A DNA stretch of 64,000 bases, taken from contig NZ_JAGPYK010000020.1 in the NCBI RefSeq assembly GCF_018070045.1, positions 1 to 64,000 on the forward strand, read 5' to 3'. Both the position numbers and the translations under genes were made by a program. Below the pieces are notes generated by a model. It was not told the DNA's origin, searched no databases, and was given only the letters and a program-made list of their open reading frames with translations. Numbering within the stretch: position 1 is the stretch's first letter; every line of letters begins with the position of its first letter. This DNA is from Micromonospora sp. U21. Lineage in GTDB: Bacteria; Actinomycetota; Actinomycetes; Mycobacteriales; Micromonosporaceae. Below are positions 56,916 to 64,000 of the stretch, piece by piece.

Positions 56916-57491
56916 GTGCGCATTGCCAGAACCTTGATCATCGGCGCTGCTGCTGCCGCCGTAGCGGTGGGGCTGGCGGCCGCGCCCGCAGCGGCGGCTC
57001 CATCAGACACCACCGCAGCGGAATTCGTCGTACAAGCCGGCACCTTGGATATCGACGCGCCAACGGCGGCGACCATCGGGGGAGCCGGCGGCGCGCCGGG
57101 CACCACGATCACCGGCCAGCTCGGCGACGTGGCGGTCAGCGACACCCGGGCCACGGGCGCCGACGCCTCCTGGACCGCCAGCGTGATCTCCACGGACTTC
57201 ACCACCGGTACTGCGACCGCCACCGAGACGGTACTGGCCACTCAGATCGACTACTGGTCCGGGACGGCGACGGTGGGCCCTGCCGGCACGGGTACCTTCA
57301 CTCCCGGCCAGGCGAACGCCGGTGCGGCGGCGGCGTTGGACAACACGACGGCGCTCACCGTGTTCACGCACACCGGTGGCACCGGGGTCAACTCGGTCAG
57401 CTGGAACCCGACGCTGGACGTCAACGTGCCAGCCGCGAACCAGTCGGGCACCTACGCCGGCACGGTGACCCATTCGGTGGCGGGTGCGTAG
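56916..57491 (+). CDS. secreted WxL-like surface protein
   Basis: A 191-aa protein with a clear signal peptide (MRIARTLIIGAAAAAVAVGL, cleavage after AAAA near 27). The mature part is a Thr/Ala/Gly-rich beta domain with TGADASWTASVISTDF and a late SWNPTLDVNVP, resembling actinobacterial WxL-type proteins. These bind peptidoglycan noncovalently and work with a DUF916-type membrane partner, which is the next gene; the two frames overlap by 8 bases. GTG 56916 follows GAGGT. Confidence 0.65.
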   Translation: MRIARTLIIGAAAAAVAVGLAAAPAAAAPSDTTAAEFVVQAGTLDIDAPTAATIGGAGGAPGTTITGQLGDVAVSDTRATGADASWTASVISTDFTTGTATATETVLATQIDYWSGTATVGPAGTGTFTPGQANAGAAAALDNTTALTVFTHTGGTGVNSVSWNPTLDVNVPAANQSGTYAGTVTHSVAGA

Positions 57492-58512
57492 CCAGCTCGG
57501 CCGCCTAGCCCGTTGGGCCTCGCTGACGGTGCTGTGCCTCGCCGGCCTGGGCCTACCGGTTCAGGCCGGCGCGGCCGAACGGCAACCGGATGGAGGCGGC
57601 TTCGGAATCCAGTTGTTGGACGCACCGGTCAACCGCCGCTCGGACCCCCGCGCACACAGATCCATCGTGGATCATTTGCCGCCGGGCACGGTCATCGACC
57701 GGCGGATGCTGGTCGTGAACAAGTCCCCAAAGCGGCTGCGCGTGGAGATCTACCCGGGCGCCGCAACGCTCGACAAGGGAGAGTTCCACTACGGGGCCGG
57801 GCGCGCGGCGAATGAGTTGACGTCCTGGATCTCGGTAGACCGCAGCCAGGTGGACCTGGAGCCCGGCGGTGAGGCAAAGGTCAAGGTGACCATCACGGTC
57901 CCGCCGAACGCCTCGGCTGGCGAACGTTACGCCGTAATCTGGGCCTCGGTCCACTCAAGCCCGAATCCCACCGCCAACGTCGACAAAATCAACCGCGTCG
58001 GCATCCGGGCCTATCTCGACATCGGCCCAGGTGGCGAGCCTCGGTCCGACTTCAGTATCGGGAAGGTGCTCCCGGCGCGCGACAAGCAGGGCCAGCCCTC
58101 GGTCGCCGTTGACGTACACAACACGGGCGGCCGGGCCCTGGACATGACCGGCTCGGTAAGCCTCTCCGACGGGCCCGCCGGGATGCGCGCCGGCCCGTTC
58201 GAGGTGGCACGGGGGACTACTCTGGCGCCCGGCGAGCCCGGCTCGGTCTCCGTGGCGTTTCCCAAGGAACTGCCGAACGGTCCGTGGAAGATCGAGGTGA
58301 ACCTCGAAAGTGGGATGGTGAAGCACACCGCAACCGGAAAGATCAGCTTTCCGGACCCCGGTCAGGTGGGCAAGCCCAGCATCGTGTTCGCCCGCCTGGG
58401 CGTGCCCTGGACGACGGCGGGCGCGTCGATGGGGGTGGGCCTGGTTATCATCGTCGGGCTCGCCCTGGTAGCCCGACACTCCCGCAAGAAGACGGCAACG
58501 CTGTCGGAGTGA
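57484..58512 (+). CDS. DUF916/WxL-partner membrane protein
   Basis: This 342-aa protein has a signal peptide (RLARWASLTVLCLAGLGLPV), two Ig-like beta domains (RRMLVVNKSPKRLRVEIYPG; SWISVDRSQVDLEPGGEAKV), and a C-terminal membrane helix (GVGLVIIVGLALVARHSRKK). This matches the WxL-interacting/DUF916 layout, where the extracellular part holds the WxL protein and peptidoglycan. It overlaps the upstream gene, so the pair is one transcription unit. Confidence 0.7.
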   Translation: MRSQLGRLARWASLTVLCLAGLGLPVQAGAAERQPDGGGFGIQLLDAPVNRRSDPRAHRSIVDHLPPGTVIDRRMLVVNKSPKRLRVEIYPGAATLDKGEFHYGAGRAANELTSWISVDRSQVDLEPGGEAKVKVTITVPPNASAGERYAVIWASVHSSPNPTANVDKINRVGIRAYLDIGPGGEPRSDFSIGKVLPARDKQGQPSVAVDVHNTGGRALDMTGSVSLSDGPAGMRAGPFEVARGTTLAPGEPGSVSVAFPKELPNGPWKIEVNLESGMVKHTATGKISFPDPGQVGKPSIVFARLGVPWTTAGASMGVGLVIIVGLALVARHSRKKTATLSE

Positions 58513-58896
58513 ACGGGGCTCCGGCCGCTCCGCACCGCCACCTGCGGCAAACCGCCCCTCACCTGCGTTCCAGGTGGCTGAGCGGCTCGCTCGGAAGGGC
58601 CGGCAAGTAGTCCCCGATGACTCTGTCGTGACGCCCACCCAAGCGATGGGTCGTCAGTCGGCAACCGACTCGTCGGCATCCTCCACGGCTGCCTCAAAAC
58701 CACCACCCACTACAACCAGACAACCGCCTGGTCACACCGCACACAACCCGCCGCAGCTTGACACCTCAGCTCCTGGGGTGCCTGACAGCCCTGCGGCACA
58801 CCTTCCCGCAGGCCCGATTTGACGGCCTCACTCGACGTCAGCGGGCGACCACCCCCGATTTTCACGCACGGCCCGTCATTGGTCAGCGATGGGGAG
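58513..58896. other. gene-free stretch before an IS3 element
   Basis: No credible gene or strong terminator. It ends in GAG, the 3-bp target duplication of the following insertion sequence. Confidence 0.45.
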
Positions 58897-58926
58897 TGTC
58901 AAGCCCCGGGTTTGATGGAGAGTTGG

Positions 58927-59846
58927 TTAGCTGGTTTTCAGGGGTGCGGTGAGCGGGTGGGTCATCGCGTGTAGTGCCTCGTGTTCGGCGGGTGGGACGT
59001 GTCCGAGCTCGCCGTGCAGCCGGCGGTTGTTGTACCAGTCGATGTACTCGACGGTGGCCATCTCCAGGTCGTCGAGCCCGCGCCACGGGCCTCGGTTGCG
59101 GACGAGTTCGGCCTTGTACAGGGAGTTGAACGCCTCGGCCATCGCGTTGTCGTACGAGTCGCCCTTGGAACCGACCGAGGCGACGGCGCCGGCCTCGGCC
59201 AGCCGCTGGCTGTAGCGAATCGCTCGACCTGGACTCCCCTGTCCGAGTGATGGACCAGTCCGCCCAGGTCAGCGCCTTGATTCTCGCGGCGCCAGATCGC
59301 CATCTTCAACGCGTCGAGTGCCAGATCCGTGTAGAGCGACGTCGACACCTGCCAGCCGACGATCATGCGTGAGTACACGTCGAGGATGAACGCGGCGTAC
59401 ACCCAGCCCACACTCGTGCGCACGTAGGTCAGGTCAGCGACCCACAGCTGATTCGGGCCGGCCGCCGTGAAGTCCCGTTTGACCAGGTCAGCGGGTCGGC
59501 TGGTCTCGGCAGCCGGCCGGGTCGTGCGCGGCGACTTGTCACGCAGCAGCCCGCGCAGCCCGGACTCGCGCATCAGCCGCTCGACCGTGCACCGAGCCAC
59601 CGGCACCCCTTGGCGGTGCAGCTCGTGCCAGACCTTGCGGGCGCCGTAGACGCCGTAGTTGGCCGCGTGGATCCGCTCGATCACCGCGGTCAGCTCCTCA
59701 TCCCGCCGTGAGCGGGCGCTGGCGGGGCGGGTCTTGGCGGCGTAGTAGGTCGACGGTGCGATCTGCGCTGGCGTATCTTCGAGCGCCTGCAGGACCGGCT
59801 GGACACCGTGTTCGGCCTTCTGGGAGTCGACGAAGTCGACCTTCAT
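58927..59846 (-). pseudogene. IS3-family transposase OrfB, one-base frameshift
   Basis: OrfB begins MKVDFVDSQKAEHGVQPVLQ and has the HTH-21 region, then the integrase core: first Asp in WVADLTYVRT, second in HHSDRGVQ, and the Glu in MAEAFNSLYKAELVRN. Just after GVQ, near 59229, one base is missing compared with the family (expected RGVQYRAIRYSQRL), so the C-terminal third is read in another frame (IRYSQRLAEAG onward). The start overlaps the orfA stop. Confidence 0.8.
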
Positions 59847-60160
59847 CGCGACGGACGGTCCAGCTCCGCCGCGAAGAAACTCGCCGCGGACTTCAGGATC
59901 TGGTTGGCCCGCCGCAGCTCACGCACTTCCCGTTCCAGTGCGGCGAGGCGTTCGGCGTCGCTGCTGGTGGTGCCCGGACGGTCACCGGCGTCGGTCTCGG
60001 CCTTCTTCACCCAGGTGCGCAACGCCTCGGGATGGACTCCGAGCTGGCCCGCGATCCGGCGGATCGCTCCGACCGCGCTGGCCGGATCCCGCCGGGCCTC
60101 GACCGCCAACCGGGTCGCACGCTCACGCAACTCATCGTTGTACTTCTTCGGTGCGGGCAT
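59843..60160 (-). CDS. IS3-family transposase OrfA
   Basis: A 105-aa helix-turn-helix protein (MPAPKKYNDELRERATRLAV, IAGQLGVHPEALRTWVKKAE) with a leucine-zipper C-terminus (LAALEREVRELRRANQILKS). It is complete and ends by overlapping orfB (ATGA). Confidence 0.9.
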   Translation of the reverse strand: MPAPKKYNDELRERATRLAVEARRDPASAVGAIRRIAGQLGVHPEALRTWVKKAETDAGDRPGTTSSDAERLAALEREVRELRRANQILKSAASFFAAELDRPSR

Positions 60161-60215
60161 CGCTGATGTTCCTCCCAGGTTTCGATGTCTCCATCAAACC
60201 CGGTGCGGAACAGAG

Positions 60216-60523
60216 CGTTGCCCTCTGTGTCAGCCTTGGGGAAGCCAGGTTAGCCTGCTGAAACTTTGACCCGTGAGGGCGTGCAAGGAGAATCATCTCC
60301 GTGACATCGGACCATCCGGACCTGACCCTGACGTGGTGGCCAAGCCCCGGTCCAGGACGTACACCGATGCCCGACGTTGAGTTGCCAGGGACACCCGGTC
60401 CGCCGGCATCCCTACTGCCGCCGAGGGTTGTTGGGTCCCGCCATCAGGCGGGCCACTGCACGTCAAGCCATGCTGTCGCCGGTCACCATCCGGGCGGGGC
60501 GAACGCGGCGGGCGGATGTGCGG
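60216..60523. other. gene-free stretch
   Basis: Between the IS3 element and the convergent nucleotidyltransferase gene. Plus-strand frames here are shadows without recognisable domains. Confidence 0.4.
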
Positions 60524-61105
60524 TCAGGGTTCGCGGGTGTCCGCAGGTATGTCGATGTCGCCATCGTCGGCCACGTCGAGGCACGGCACGACCTGCACCT
60601 CGGCTGCGTGCCGCCGTAGGTACGGGCGCGCACCGACGTCGCCGACGGCCGTTTGGGCGATGCCAGGCCAGTGCGAGCGGCCGAGCAGCACGGGGTGACC
60701 TCGCCGCTCGTCATAGCCAGCCATGGCGAGCGCCTCCGCGTCGGCGAGCGAGCCGACGCGTCGGACCGCGGCCGCCGTCACGCCCGGCATGTCGACGAGC
60801 ATGACGACCGCGGCGCTCGCATCGGTTGCGGTGAGTGCCGCAAACCCGGCCCGCAATGACGAGCCCATGCCGATCTCCCAGTCGGGGTTGTCCACGGCAA
60901 CCGCTCCGCCCAGGTCGGCGACCGCCCGGATGTCGGCCGCCGCCGCCCCGAGCACCACCACCACTGGCGTACAGCCTGCCGCGACGGCTACCCCGATCGC
61001 CCTTTCGACCAGCAGCCGGCCCTGGTGGCGAACCAGCGCCTTGGGCATGCCAAAACGGCGGCCGGCCCCCGCCGCGAGGACCAACCCGGCGACGCGCATT
61101 GGCAT
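60524..61105 (-). CDS. MobA/MocA-like molybdenum-cofactor nucleotidyltransferase
   Basis: This 193-aa NTP-transferase has the signature LVLAAGAGRRFGMPKAL (nucleotide binding) and VVMLVDMPGVT (metal Asp). The length and the GHPVLLGRSHW segment fit MocA-type enzymes that attach CMP or GMP to molybdopterin for xanthine-dehydrogenase-type enzymes. No such enzyme is in the window. ATG 61105 is used; ATG 61099 is two codons later. Its partners may lie beyond the right edge, consistent with the purine/amide theme of the next genes. Confidence 0.8.
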   Translation of the reverse strand: MPMRVAGLVLAAGAGRRFGMPKALVRHQGRLLVERAIGVAVAAGCTPVVVVLGAAAADIRAVADLGGAVAVDNPDWEIGMGSSLRAGFAALTATDASAAVVMLVDMPGVTAAAVRRVGSLADAEALAMAGYDERRGHPVLLGRSHWPGIAQTAVGDVGARPYLRRHAAEVQVVPCLDVADDGDIDIPADTREP

Positions 61106-61334
61106 ACCGACAACGCTATCGCCACGGCCACTGCTTTCGCTAGGTAGCCTCGGGTGGCTGAGCCGCGCCATAGTGGGGTATCGCCGCACGTCGCCGAAGC
61201 ACTCCTAACTGCCCTCTGACTGCGCAGGCGGCGAGGAAGCTTGTCATGGACCTCGAGGACGCCCCAGTTGCCGGGTGCGGTTCGTGTGGGACCGGGACGG
61301 AAGTTCCGGGCATGCACGTCGTTTTGAGCGGCGT

Positions 61335-61619
61335 CGGATGCCGCGAATGAAGTCGGTCATGGAACGGTGGGTGCAGCCGTGTCGGCGCGAACTGCTGGAC
61401 CGCAGCTTGATCTGGAACCGGCGGCACCTGCTCCACGCCCTGCGCGAGTTCGAACAGTTCTACAACGGGCACCGCCTGCACCAGGGCATTTGCGACCGCG
61501 CGCGCTTTACCCGTTGCCTCCGCCGGTCGCCGATCCGGACAGGTTGGCTCGCCGCGATATACGAAGACGCCAACGCCTCGGCGGCATCCTCAACGAGTAC
61601 CGGCATGCCGCGTGTAATG
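61335..61619 (+). pseudogene. IS3/IS481-type integrase-core C-terminal fragment
   Basis: RMKSVMERWVQPCRRELLDR and SLIWNRRHLLHALREFEQFY match the end of an rve-type transposase. After HQGI the homology continues in another frame (VADPDRLARRDIRRRQRLGG then EYRHAA), so it is truncated and frameshifted. Confidence 0.75.
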
Positions 61620-61668
61620 CATGGACGAGGTCTTCGGCAAGAGGCAGCGGCGCTGGTCCTTCCCCCTG

Positions 61669-62328
61669 CTAGGTACGGGACGGTTGCCCGCTCCGGAGTT
61701 CCAGTGACTTGATGATTTGCCCGGAGGGGGCCACGTCGGCGTACTTGGTCCGCATGTCGAAGAGGTTGGCCAGGTGTGGGGCCTCGTCCCGGTCGGCACA
61801 GCAGTCCTCTGCCACGACGACGCGGTAGCCGTACTGCATCCCGTCGACGACGGTCGCCCGTACGCAGCCGCTGGTGGTGCAGCCGGTGACGATCAGCGAG
61901 TCGACGCGCGCGGCCGCCAGCATCGAGTGCAGGGACGTGCCGAAGAACGCGGACGCGTACTGCTTGAGGATGACGACCTCGGCATCCGACGGGGCCACCC
62001 GCGGGTCGACCTGCACGGCTGGCGTGTTCCGCCGGAGGGCATCCAGCCGGGGATACTTGAGCGGCCACACCCCGGCGTCGGCGAGGTCCGGCCGGTAGCC
62101 CACCACCGTGTACCAGACCGGCACGTCCGCGGTCCGTGCCGCGGCAAGAAGCTCTACGGTGGCCTCGATCGCCGCGGACATGTCACCGCCGATGGGGCTG
62201 GCCGGATCGGTGAAGCCGAGCTGGAAATCCACTACGAGCAGCGCCGGACGCTCGCCCAGTCCGATCTCCTGCCCGAGGTCCTGGCTCGCGTAGAGGGCCT
62301 CGGCCCTCGTGTAGTCGAGGTGCATCAT
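61669..62328 (-). CDS. isochorismatase-family amidohydrolase (carbamoylsarcosine-amidase-like)
   Basis: This 219-aa cysteine hydrolase has the triad Asp in PALLVVDFQLGF, Lys in VVILKQYASAFFGTSL and Cys in IVTGCTTSGCVRATV. Family members hydrolyse amides such as N-carbamoylsarcosine, nicotinamide or ureides, releasing ammonia. It follows the binding-protein gene by 4 bases, so the two are one operon. ATG 62328 or 62325 is the start. The substrate cannot be read from sequence. Confidence 0.88.
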   Translation of the reverse strand: MMHLDYTRAEALYASQDLGQEIGLGERPALLVVDFQLGFTDPASPIGGDMSAAIEATVELLAAARTADVPVWYTVVGYRPDLADAGVWPLKYPRLDALRRNTPAVQVDPRVAPSDAEVVILKQYASAFFGTSLHSMLAAARVDSLIVTGCTTSGCVRATVVDGMQYGYRVVVAEDCCADRDEAPHLANLFDMRTKYADVAPSGQIIKSLELRSGQPSRT

Positions 62329-62332
62329 CGGC

Positions 62333-63295
62333 TCACTTTGCCTGGTACGCCAGCTTGCTTACGTCCACGTCGCCGTTGAACAGGCCCAGCTCTTTCATCG
62401 CGTCCAGCCACCGCTTGACGTCGTCGGGGCGCACGGACGGGTCGTAGAGCGGCAGCTCGAACGACTTGGCGACTTCCTGCGGCAGCTTCGTGTACTTCTG
62501 CAGGACCTGGCGCGCCTCCGCGTCGTGCTCATTGATGTACGTGGTGGCGTCCTGGAGGCACCTCTGGTACGCCTGCACGGCGCTGGAGTGCGACTCGGCC
62601 CACTCGCGGTTGGCGCCCCACCAGATCACGCTGATCTCGTCGCCGAGAGACGAGAACGGGGTGCCGATGTTCCGGCCGCCCTTCGCCTTGATGGCCGCGT
62701 TGAACGGCCGTACGGTCTCCACCGCGTCGACCCGTCCGGCCGCCAGCTGGTCGGCCTGGCTCGGGCCGTCCACCTGGACGATCTGAACGGAGCTCGGGTC
62801 GACGCCCGCTTGCTTGAGCAGCCGCAGGGTGGCGTAGTGCAGGGTGCCGACCTCGGTGAGCACTCCGATCTTCTTGCCGGCGAGGTCGCTCACGTTGCGG
62901 ATCGGGGACTTGTCCTGCACGAACAGGTAGCTGTTCGCGTTGTCCTTCGTGTCGGTCGAGGAGCCGGCGATCTCCGTGACGGGGATGCCCTGCGCGGTCG
63001 CGGTGATGGCCTGGACCGGCGTGGTGAAGATGATGTCGAAGTTCTTGCCGACGGCCGGCGGCAGCGTGCCGACGTTCTCGATCTTGGTGAAGTTAATCTT
63101 CAGGTTCTGCTTGTCGCACAGGTTCTTCTCGACCGCGACCCACAGCGGCAGAGCGCTGCTGTTCGAATTGCTGGCAACCCGCAGCGTGGTCTTGCTCCCG
63201 CTGCTGCCGGAGCCGCCGTCGGTCGATCCTCCGCAACCCGCGGCCATAAGGGTGAACGCGGCCGTCCCCGCCAAGAACCAGCTCTTCGATCGCAC
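62333..63295 (-). CDS. ABC-transporter substrate-binding lipoprotein (NMT1/SsuA/ThiY type)
   Basis: A 320-aa lipoprotein with lipobox LMAAGC (Cys21) and a Gly/Ser linker, then the NMT1-like fold: LRVASNSNSSALPLWVAVEK, DIIFTTPVQAITATAQGIPV, LAGKKIGVLTEVGTLHYATL. Relatives bind sulfonates, nitrate, pyrimidine precursors or other small nitrogen compounds. No permease or ATPase gene is seen in the window. It is divergent from the isochorismatase at 63577 across 280 bases. Confidence 0.9.
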   Translation of the reverse strand: MRSKSWFLAGTAAFTLMAAGCGGSTDGGSGSSGSKTTLRVASNSNSSALPLWVAVEKNLCDKQNLKINFTKIENVGTLPPAVGKNFDIIFTTPVQAITATAQGIPVTEIAGSSTDTKDNANSYLFVQDKSPIRNVSDLAGKKIGVLTEVGTLHYATLRLLKQAGVDPSSVQIVQVDGPSQADQLAAGRVDAVETVRPFNAAIKAKGGRNIGTPFSSLGDEISVIWWGANREWAESHSSAVQAYQRCLQDATTYINEHDAEARQVLQKYTKLPQEVAKSFELPLYDPSVRPDDVKRWLDAMKELGLFNGDVDVSKLAYQAK

Positions 63296-63576
63296 GGGCC
63301 CCTCTTTCGATCGTGTGCGGCGGACGCCTCGGGTGGAGGGGTGCCGGTCGCTAATTGACCTCTCTGCGAGGCATGGTGTCCATTTCGCAGGACAGTAGCC
63401 ACCTCCATGGCGGCCGTCAACGCGTCACGCCGGTCGAGTGTCTGGACCTTGACTGCCGCCGGTGGATCGCCCTATTGTCCCGCTGACAAAACATCCTGTC
63501 CTCGTCGCGAGTCAACTATCGCGCCGTGCGGCGCGTGGTCTTTCGTGGACGCGTGGGTGAGACGAAGGGGCTTCGC
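63296..63576. promoter_or_regulatory. divergent promoter region
   Basis: The 280 bases between divergently oriented genes must carry two promoters. A dyad TGTCC-N8-GGACA at about 63379-63396 could bind a regulator. No -35/-10 pair stands out. Confidence 0.4.
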
Positions 63577-64000
63577 ATGCGCCCGTGGGATCGCTTCCTG
63601 ACCGACAGTGACCGGGACATCTTCGACCGCTCGGGCTTCGGCGGCTCGGTCGGCTTCGGCGCCCGCCCGGTTCTTCTCGTCGTCGACATCAACTACAACT
63701 TCTGCGGTGAGTACCGGCTGCCACTGCGGGAGTCGGTCGACCGCTGGCCCAGCAGTTGCGGGCCGCAGGCGTGGGATGCTGTGGAGCGGACGAAGACCCT
63801 GCTCGCGGCGGCGCGCGCGGCGGCCGTGCCGGTCTTTTTCAGTAGCGGCTTCCGCGAGGGGTCGACCTTCTTCGACCGGGGCCGCTGGAACGACAAGAGT
63901 CCGCGGTCCCGCGAGCAACAGGCCAATCCGCGCGGCAACGACATCGTCGACGCCTTGGCCCCGCTGTCGCACGAGATCGTGGTGCGCAAGGGGCGGCCCA
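63577..64000 (+). CDS. isochorismatase-family hydrolase, truncated by the window end
   Basis: The frame opens at ATG 63577 (AAGGGG 7 bases upstream) and runs off the window after 141 complete codons. It reads MRPWDRFLTDSDRDIFDRSG, then the family Asp in ARPVLLVVDINYNFCGEYRL and the Lys in HEIVVRKGRP; the catalytic Cys lies beyond the edge. The family is the same as the 61669-62328 gene, but sequence and N-terminus differ, so it probably acts on a different step. Confidence 0.8.
   Translation, partial: MRPWDRFLTDSDRDIFDRSGFGGSVGFGARPVLLVVDINYNFCGEYRLPLRESVDRWPSSCGPQAWDAVERTKTLLAAARAAAVPVFFSSGFREGSTFFDRGRWNDKSPRSREQQANPRGNDIVDALAPLSHEIVVRKGRP

Larger units (their letters stand above)
58897..60212 (-). 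mobile_element. complete IS3-family insertion sequence, 1316 bp
   Basis: The ends start with TGT and share a perfect 16-bp inverted repeat, CCGGGTTTGATGGAGA at 58906-58921 and its complement at 60188-60203. GAG at 58894-58896 and at 60213-60215 is a 3-bp target duplication, as IS3 elements produce. It encodes orfA and orfB on the minus strand. The intact ends and duplication indicate a recent single insertion, but orfB has a frameshift. Confidence 0.88.

Noticed and set aside
60301..60804. 167-aa plus-strand frame
   Set aside because: It is antisense to the MocA-like gene and has no domain.

Overview
The window reads as chromosomal DNA of a high-GC actinomycete, most likely Micromonosporaceae (Micromonospora or a close relative). 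The evidence is the very high GC, the frequent GTG/TTG starts and GTGA/ATGA overlaps, and a gene order that follows the actinobacterial block known in Mycobacterium tuberculosis as Rv1691-Rv1713. The genus assignment is inference from protein style and synteny; no search was run.

1-34.6 kb is conserved core. It opens with the end of an rRNA operon (5S and terminator) and an RGG-repeat/helical-repeat protein with an acidic tail. Then come a NagD-type HAD phosphatase, an SCP2-like protein, a histone-H1-tailed small protein, tlyA and nadK. A secreted subtilase and a TrmB/LuxR-type regulator interrupt the block before recN. Next is an envelope block: steA-like, mctB/steB-like, a MraY-like membrane enzyme, murJ, a GT4 glycosyltransferase and an AlkP-like polytopic protein. 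Those last four have the parts list of a lipid-linked glycan pathway. pyrG, a NUDIX hydrolase, TM2, ald, xerD, parA, scpA, scpB, rluB, cmk and der follow and end at a strong terminator. ParA, ScpA/B and XerD give this end a chromosome-segregation theme.

34.8-44.05 kb is a genomic island. An intact tRNA-Pro(GGG) at 34796-34869 and a 3' fragment of it at 44001-44046 share a perfect 46-bp direct repeat. Between them lies one four-gene operon, jetABCD (Wadjet type II: DUF2397, DUF2398, SMC-like ATPase, Toprim protein), an anti-plasmid system. No recombinase lies inside the repeats. A tyrosine integrase with a missing N-terminus sits just outside the right repeat, which suggests tandem accretion at one tRNA.

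44-61.6 kb is a decayed accessory region. It holds fragments of IS3, IS701 and IS6 transposases, one complete IS3-family element with inverted repeats and a 3-bp target duplication, and broken sigma-factor, TetR and toxin genes. Between them are apparently intact genes: a PadR/membrane-protein pair, an S1 protease, a GNAT-PIN fusion, a STAS protein and a two-gene WxL-like secreted/membrane pair.

61.7-64 kb is a metabolic locus: an isochorismatase-family hydrolase, an NMT1/SsuA-type substrate-binding lipoprotein, and a divergent second isochorismatase-like gene cut by the window end. It probably serves uptake and hydrolysis of a nitrogenous compound.
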